Shown: positions 59,501 through 64,000 of the stretch, piece by piece
Position numbering within the stretch: position 1 is the stretch's first letter
Layout: the number at the start of each line of letters is the position of its first letter
Origin: Scatophagus argus
Lineage: Eukaryota; Chordata; Actinopteri; Scatophagidae
Direction of reading: 5' to 3'
Assembly (NCBI RefSeq): GCF_020382885.2
Contig: NC_058506.1
Span: 14,796,318-14,860,317, forward strand
DNA: 64,000 nucleotides
Made by a program: the position numbers and the translations under genes
Notes under the pieces: generated by a model
Seen by the model: the letters and a program-made list of their open reading frames with translations, nothing else
Database searches by the model: none
Told to the model about the DNA's origin: nothing

Positions 59501-62500
59501 TGGCTTTTATCTCTCTGCCGTCTGTCCTGCAGCACAGCTTCCCACAGAGCACCTGGAACCAGTCCCTACCGAGGGTTATGTTCCAGTTCTACGGCATCCC
59601 AGTGCTCTTTAGGGTACCGGCTTTGTATGACTCCTTTCTCTTAAAGAAACGGGGAAAAAGTGCAATTCAATCAGAATACTGAAAACCTCTGTGGACCCTT
59701 CTGTTTCCAGAGCAGCCAAAATGGGCAGACCCTCAACACTTTTGTGGTGTCGGCCAGTGTGACCAACGCAAGCTCACCAATCAAGGACCTAAACGAAGAT
59801 GTCAAAGTCATGCTCCACCATCTCACACCCAATACAGTAGGAAAAATGACTCTGCTTACACTGCTGTCAATACAGTTACTTCATGAGTTAGCGATACCTT
59901 TGAGTAACCAACATTTTATCACCCGTTAAAGCTTTACAATGACGTGCAGTGTGTTTACTGGAACTTCAATAAAAACGGTAGGTCCTGATTTCACTGATTA
60001 CAAGTCCAGTTAATTATTTTTTTACAATACACGCAGGATTATTTATGCGTTGTTAAATGTCTGCCATCATCTAGATGGACACGGAGGCTGGGATGGTTAC
60101 GGCTGCAGAAAATACAACAGCAGCTCCAACTACACAACATGCCTGTGTGACCATCTCACACACTTTGGTGTTCTCCTGGTACGCTCTGTTCATTTATTTA
60201 TTTGTTCCTTTTTTTTTTCTTTTACTGTTTTCTGGAAGGCTCACAGCTGGACCTCAGCTGCAGGACAATTGAAAGGGGTTCAGGTAATAGCAGGGGAAGA
60301 GGCAGAAGTGTTAACAGCTATTAATGGTAGGTCAACTTATCTTTTACCTGCAGATGGCAGTCAAAGCACAATATGCAAAAATGAGCCACTGTCAAGTAAA
60401 GTTTGACACAAATTCATTATTTTTGATTCTCCAAAAGTAATTGTAGGATATGCTTTTTGGTTTCTTCATATTTTAACAGATAGTAAAGATGCTGTATGCA
60501 ATAAGTAATGACATCTAAGGGACGTGCAATCCCTATAATTGACAAATTTGCATGTAACACATTGCAAAACTGCAAAAATATCAGGGCTATAACTCCTATT
60601 GATACTGAAACTGACACTTAGGCCCTGTTGCCCAGTTTTGCCACTAAGTCACACACACTAGTGCAAGTGGAAGCGACTAATTTGAGTGTTTCACTGAGAG
60701 AATAAAAAGACACAGCTCTTCGTGCCAGTTTGTACTTGTTAGTAGGGACAGAGCAGTTACTGTTATTACTGCAGAGATACACTAACCACTCTGCTTGTGT
60801 GTGCTTGTCTCTAGGATGTCTCCAGGACTCAGCTGGACCCGGCTAATGAGCAGATCCTGACCATTATCACCTATGCTGGCTGCGGAATCTCCTCATTGTT
60901 CTTGGGGATCACTGTTCTCACCTACACGGCTTTCGAGTGAGACTCAAAGCACTGAGTTGTTATTTTATAAAAGGTTTTTCTGCCTGTCATACACTGACTT
61001 TGTTTACATGCACGCTGGTTACCTGTTGGTAGGTCTTACAGGTTATGCCAACATTAATGACCATACATTTTAACACAATATTTTTGTATCAAGCTGAAGT
61101 ACACAACACGCTCTTCGAACAAGGTTGGTGTTTGGGAACAAATGTGACCACATTGTTTTCATCAATATAAATAAATTGATCATGTCAAATAACAGCAAAT
61201 GACTACAAATAAAAGAACAAGAGCAAATAAAAGCTGTAGGAGACAAGACGAGAGATAACAAAAAGAGAAACAGAAGAGCGTTAAAAGAATAATGTAATAA
61301 AAACCATAGAAAAACAACATCACACAATAGCAACTCTATAAAATGGGTTTTAAAAAGTGATTTAAGTGATACTGCGAGCTTGACCTAACGATATTTCTAT
61401 TTAATTATTGAGTTTGGTTCTGTGTATATACAGTGTTGTGTACATTTGAATTTACTGTGTCTTACCATGTTTTATCGGCCTCAGGAAGCTTCGTCGAGAT
61501 TATCCCTCTCAGATCCTCCTCAACCTCTGCCTGGCACTGCTGGGCTTGAACCTGGTCTTTCTGGTCAACTCCTGGCTGTCCTCTTGGGGTATCCATGGCC
61601 TCTGTGTGGCCGTAGCATTCACGCTGCACTACTTCCTCCTGACGTCATTCACCTGGATGGGATTGGAGGCCATTAACATGTATTTTGCACTTGTGAAAGT
61701 ATTCAATGTCTACGTGCCCTCTTACATCCTCAAGTTCTGTGTTCTGGGATGGGGTGAGTTGTGTATTCCTAATGCCAAAACACTGCCACACTTAAATACT
61801 TATTTTTGAGGCAAGGAAACAGTTCAAATGACAGGTATTTAAATCCCCCCTCCCCCCAAGGAATTCCTCTGGTAATCTGCATCCTGGTGCTCACTGTGAA
61901 CAGAGACGCCTATGGAAGTCACCTTCAGCCATTGGACAACTCTGACAGCTTGTGAGTACTGCCTTTACCTTCTGTGTCCTGATGCATTTTTGAAACATAG
62001 GAGTTTCAATCAGCACGGAGGCCTGACAGAATTTTGAAATCTGATACCTTCTGCACTGTCTGACTTCTGTACACACATAGCATGAGTGTGCTGAAGGTTA
62101 ACTGCAACATTAATGTCCGCTTCGTCTCAAAAATATTTTGACCAAATGTTTGACTTTCCCCGTGCAGAATGATGTATGTTCAGAGTTTGATACCAGATGG
62201 CTGTTTTCACATTCACTACTTTGAAAGCCAAACACTGTCCAATATGAGACTTACAAAAGTGAGACAGTGACACTTAAGGGACATTTCACCCCAAAATCCC
62301 CCAGAAGGACACATTTTTCTTCTAATCCATGGTGGTATTTATCCATCTAGGATGTAAAACATAATTATGAGCATTGTAAGTTTTATTAGACTGTAAATAG
62401 GCTGCATGCTATGAATAAAGGCTGACAGGTAGAGACAAGACAAAAAGTCCATTAATAGACTTTATGAACTGACACGGCAGTGTTAACAGCTTTTGACCTA

Positions 62501-63175
62501 CTAATCACATAAATGTGCATCTCCATGCTTTCCCAAATCATTTGCATAAATATATTAATGGCTGACACAGATGAATTCTAGCAGCAAGGGTTGTTTTAAC
62601 CAAACCAAAGAGGTAAGGTATAACGGTGCCACAGAAAAGTGCCCAGTACGGGTCAATTCTAACTCAGCTGTCAATAGAAAAATGACATCATCCTCCTCTG
62701 TAACACCTTTTCCTACTTAATCCCTCAGCTGCTGGATCCAGGACAATGTGACTTTTTACGTGTCTGTAGTTGCCTATGCCACGCTGGTCTTTCTCTTCAA
62801 CATTGCGGTAAATAATTTAAATCTCATACACACATATTTCACTGGTTAATCTATCACAAGTTTAACATATGCAACGCATACTCAATCAAATCTCTTATTT
62901 CAGGGCACTTGAATGCTTATCTTTAATTCTATAATTTCTCATTAACAGCTATAAGTCTTGAATCTCCTTTCAGGTTTTTGTGGTGGTTCTGATGCAGATT
63001 CGGCACATGCGAGCCAACAGACCGGCTGGGACCCGCAGCGGGCTGATGCATGAACTGAAGGGAGTTGCCAGTCTCACCTTGTTACTAGGACTAACATGGA
63101 CTATTGGCTTCTTTACCTGGGGACCAGCCAGAATATTTCTGCTGTACCTTTTCTCTGGACTCAACAGCCTGCAAG
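50596..63175 (+). CDS. adgrg4: Adhesion G protein-coupled receptor G4, 26 visible exons, 3' end outside the window
   Basis: Exons: 50596-50674, 51307-51428, 51521-51758, 52041-52316, 53485-53582, 53849-53910, 54084-54132, 54457-54482, 54960-55114, 55188-55379, 55491-55564, 55659-55726, 55840-55882, 56420-56442, 56591-56736, 56909-57038, 58248-58348, 58528-58732, 58822-58987, 59467-59613, 59711-59836, 59932-59977, 60075-60178, 60815-60936, 61485-61753, 61861-61951, 62729-62807, 62974-63175. Phases fit throughout; 1146 codons are visible. Order: signal peptide, pentraxin-like domain (about 25-235), T/S-rich linker (about 369-432), hormone-receptor-like Cys region (about 553-660), GAIN domain, [16 protein letters not shown] with cleavage expected between L885 and T886, then helices 1-6 and the start of 7. 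ECL2 keeps a Cys (FCWIQDN). The pentraxin domain and the fhl1 neighbour favour ADGRG4 over ADGRG2. Ligand and coupling are not evident. (The list has 28 intervals; the small ones at 54457 and 56420 are least secure.). Confidence 0.9.
55313..55346 (+). repeat. Coding (GCCACA)n repeat in adgrg4
   Basis: Hexamer units in the T/S-rich exon encode alternating Ala-Thr. The tract is in frame, so unit gain or loss would change protein length without a frameshift. Confidence 0.85.
56078..56112. mobile_element. Solo end of a Tc1/mariner-like element
   Basis: CAGGTGTCCCAATACTTTTG followed by TCTATAAAGTG resembles the terminal inverted repeat end of a widespread fish Tc1/mariner group. No partner end was seen nearby. 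It lies in an adgrg4 intron. Confidence 0.45.
60147..60164 (+). other. adgrg4: GPS autoproteolysis site of adgrg4
   Basis: The codons for C-x-C-D-H-L-T lie at the end of the exon 60075-60178. The HL|T triplet is the canonical GAIN cleavage site. The new N-terminus THFGVLLDVSRTQL would be the tethered agonist, which is split over two exons. Confidence 0.85.
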
Positions 63176-63338
63176 GTTAGATAATTACTGAAAACTATGA
63201 CAGACTTGTGTGATGTGACACATATGAGCAACATACCCACAAATGTGAGTGTGCACTAGACAAGTTAAATGGGGGGAAAACCAATTGTCTGTGGCAAGAG
63301 ACTAAATGTCTCTGCAACATTATATCGTTATATCGAAT

Positions 63339-63527
63339 CAAAACAGCTTGCACTGTTTCAGGGTAGTCTGGTCATGGTAGAACAACCTGAGACAGTGCAA
63401 GCTGCTGGCAATGGCATCCTCACAGGATATGTGATGTCTTTTACTGCCAGAACTCATAAGATTTACGATTCTTCCAGACAGTTGAACACTAAAAAAAACA
63501 AAAAGCAAAAAACAGTGCAAGCTGGTG
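63339..63527. repeat. Inverted and direct CAGTGCAAGCTG motifs
   Basis: AACAGCTTGCACTGTTTC (63341 on) is the inverse of AACAGTGCAAGCTGGTGG (63510 on), and another direct copy lies near 63392. The arrangement could be the ends of a small foldback element in the last visible adgrg4 intron. Confidence 0.45.
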
Positions 63528-63697
63528 GAGACAATCTTGTGGTGTGTTGTTTGTTCACTCTCAGGTGTCCGCTAATCTCCAGGTTTGTCTCCAAGCTTTA
63601 GGTACAGGTCACATTCAGTAATGTTCCAGACCTGCCATGAGTCATTTAAAGTAAAGCCTAGTCTATCTTTCTCCAGTTGGGATCTAAACATGTCAGA

Positions 63698-63829
63698 TCA
63701 GGAAAATTACACATAAGAAACAGAGTGCTCTTCCACCAGGACAACACTCCAGCCCACCAGCCAACGGTGGCGTTGAGTCCCATCCCAGAATGCAGATTTA
63801 AACTTTTGCAACATCTGTCCAGCCCTCAC
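63698..63829 (+). pseudogene. Mariner-family transposase fragment
   Basis: One open frame encodes KLH, then VLFHQDNTPAHQ, then ECRFKLLQHLSSPH. This matches the second catalytic aspartate region of mariner transposases (usually QDNAPAH, followed by GFELLPHPPYSPDL). The block with the third catalytic aspartate is absent, as is most of the protein. It is a dead relic in the adgrg4 intron after 63175. Confidence 0.7.
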
Positions 63830-64000
63830 ATAAGCAAGCCTCACACTTATCCGAATTCTTGTCTGAAACTCTCTTGCTTTAATTCATCTTGCACTAAAGC
63901 TGCTGTACGTGTTGCTGTGTTTATTTATTGAGTGCATGTTTGCTAACCACACACGCGCTTTTCCTCAACATCCTGCTTTATAGTCACAGTTCAAAAGAAA

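Noticed and set aside
62270-62640. Possible MITE starting AGGGACATTTCACCCC in an adgrg4 intron
   Set aside because: The left end looks like a known fish motif, but I could not find a matching inverted right end.

Overview
This is vertebrate, almost certainly teleost fish, nuclear DNA. The genes are split into short exons with GT-AG introns. The repeats are fish types: tRNA-derived SINEs, MITEs, a mariner relic and long (CA)n tracts. The five recognisable proteins are vertebrate orthologues. No exon could be searched against a database; the exon models come from reading splice signals, codon phase and family sequences, and every one of the five models stays in frame.

Layout. Positions 1-11.7 kb hold no recognisable coding sequence, only a CpG-rich zone at 4.5-6.2 kb with a possible minus-strand first exon. 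snx12 (minus, 14574-11777, 4 coding exons, 160 aa) and il2rg (minus, 20828-16690, 8 exons, 352 aa) follow. Positions 20.9-24.7 kb are repeat-rich, with an inverted SINE pair and a hAT-like MITE. slc9a6 (plus, 24786-34397, 16 exons, 703 aa) is complete. A 9-12 kb stretch with many microsatellites and one palindromic MITE precedes fhl1 (plus, 46945-49291, 5 coding exons, 279 aa). adgrg4 (plus, from 50596) runs off the right edge: 26 coding exons are visible up to 63175, through most of the seven-helix domain.

The genes do unrelated jobs. SNX12 is a PX-domain endosomal sorting protein. IL2RG is the common gamma chain of lymphoid cytokine receptors. NHE6 is an endosomal Na+(K+)/H+ exchanger. FHL1 is a four-and-a-half LIM scaffold of muscle. 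ADGRG4 is an adhesion GPCR with an N-terminal pentraxin domain. They are linked by synteny: slc9a6-fhl1-adgrg4 is the gene order of human Xq26.3, and snx12-il2rg are neighbours at human Xq13.1, so the window joins two blocks that lie apart on the human X.

The most informative signals are in slc9a6. It has three U12-type (minor spliceosome) introns, one with AT-AC ends. It also has a GC-AG intron whose alternative upstream GT donor would remove exactly 32 residues. Other points are a very short mucin-like segment in adgrg4, a 144-bp near-identical duplication between two il2rg introns, and a possible unannotated minus-strand exon at 41.4-41.6 kb. I found no evidence for a wholly new biological system.
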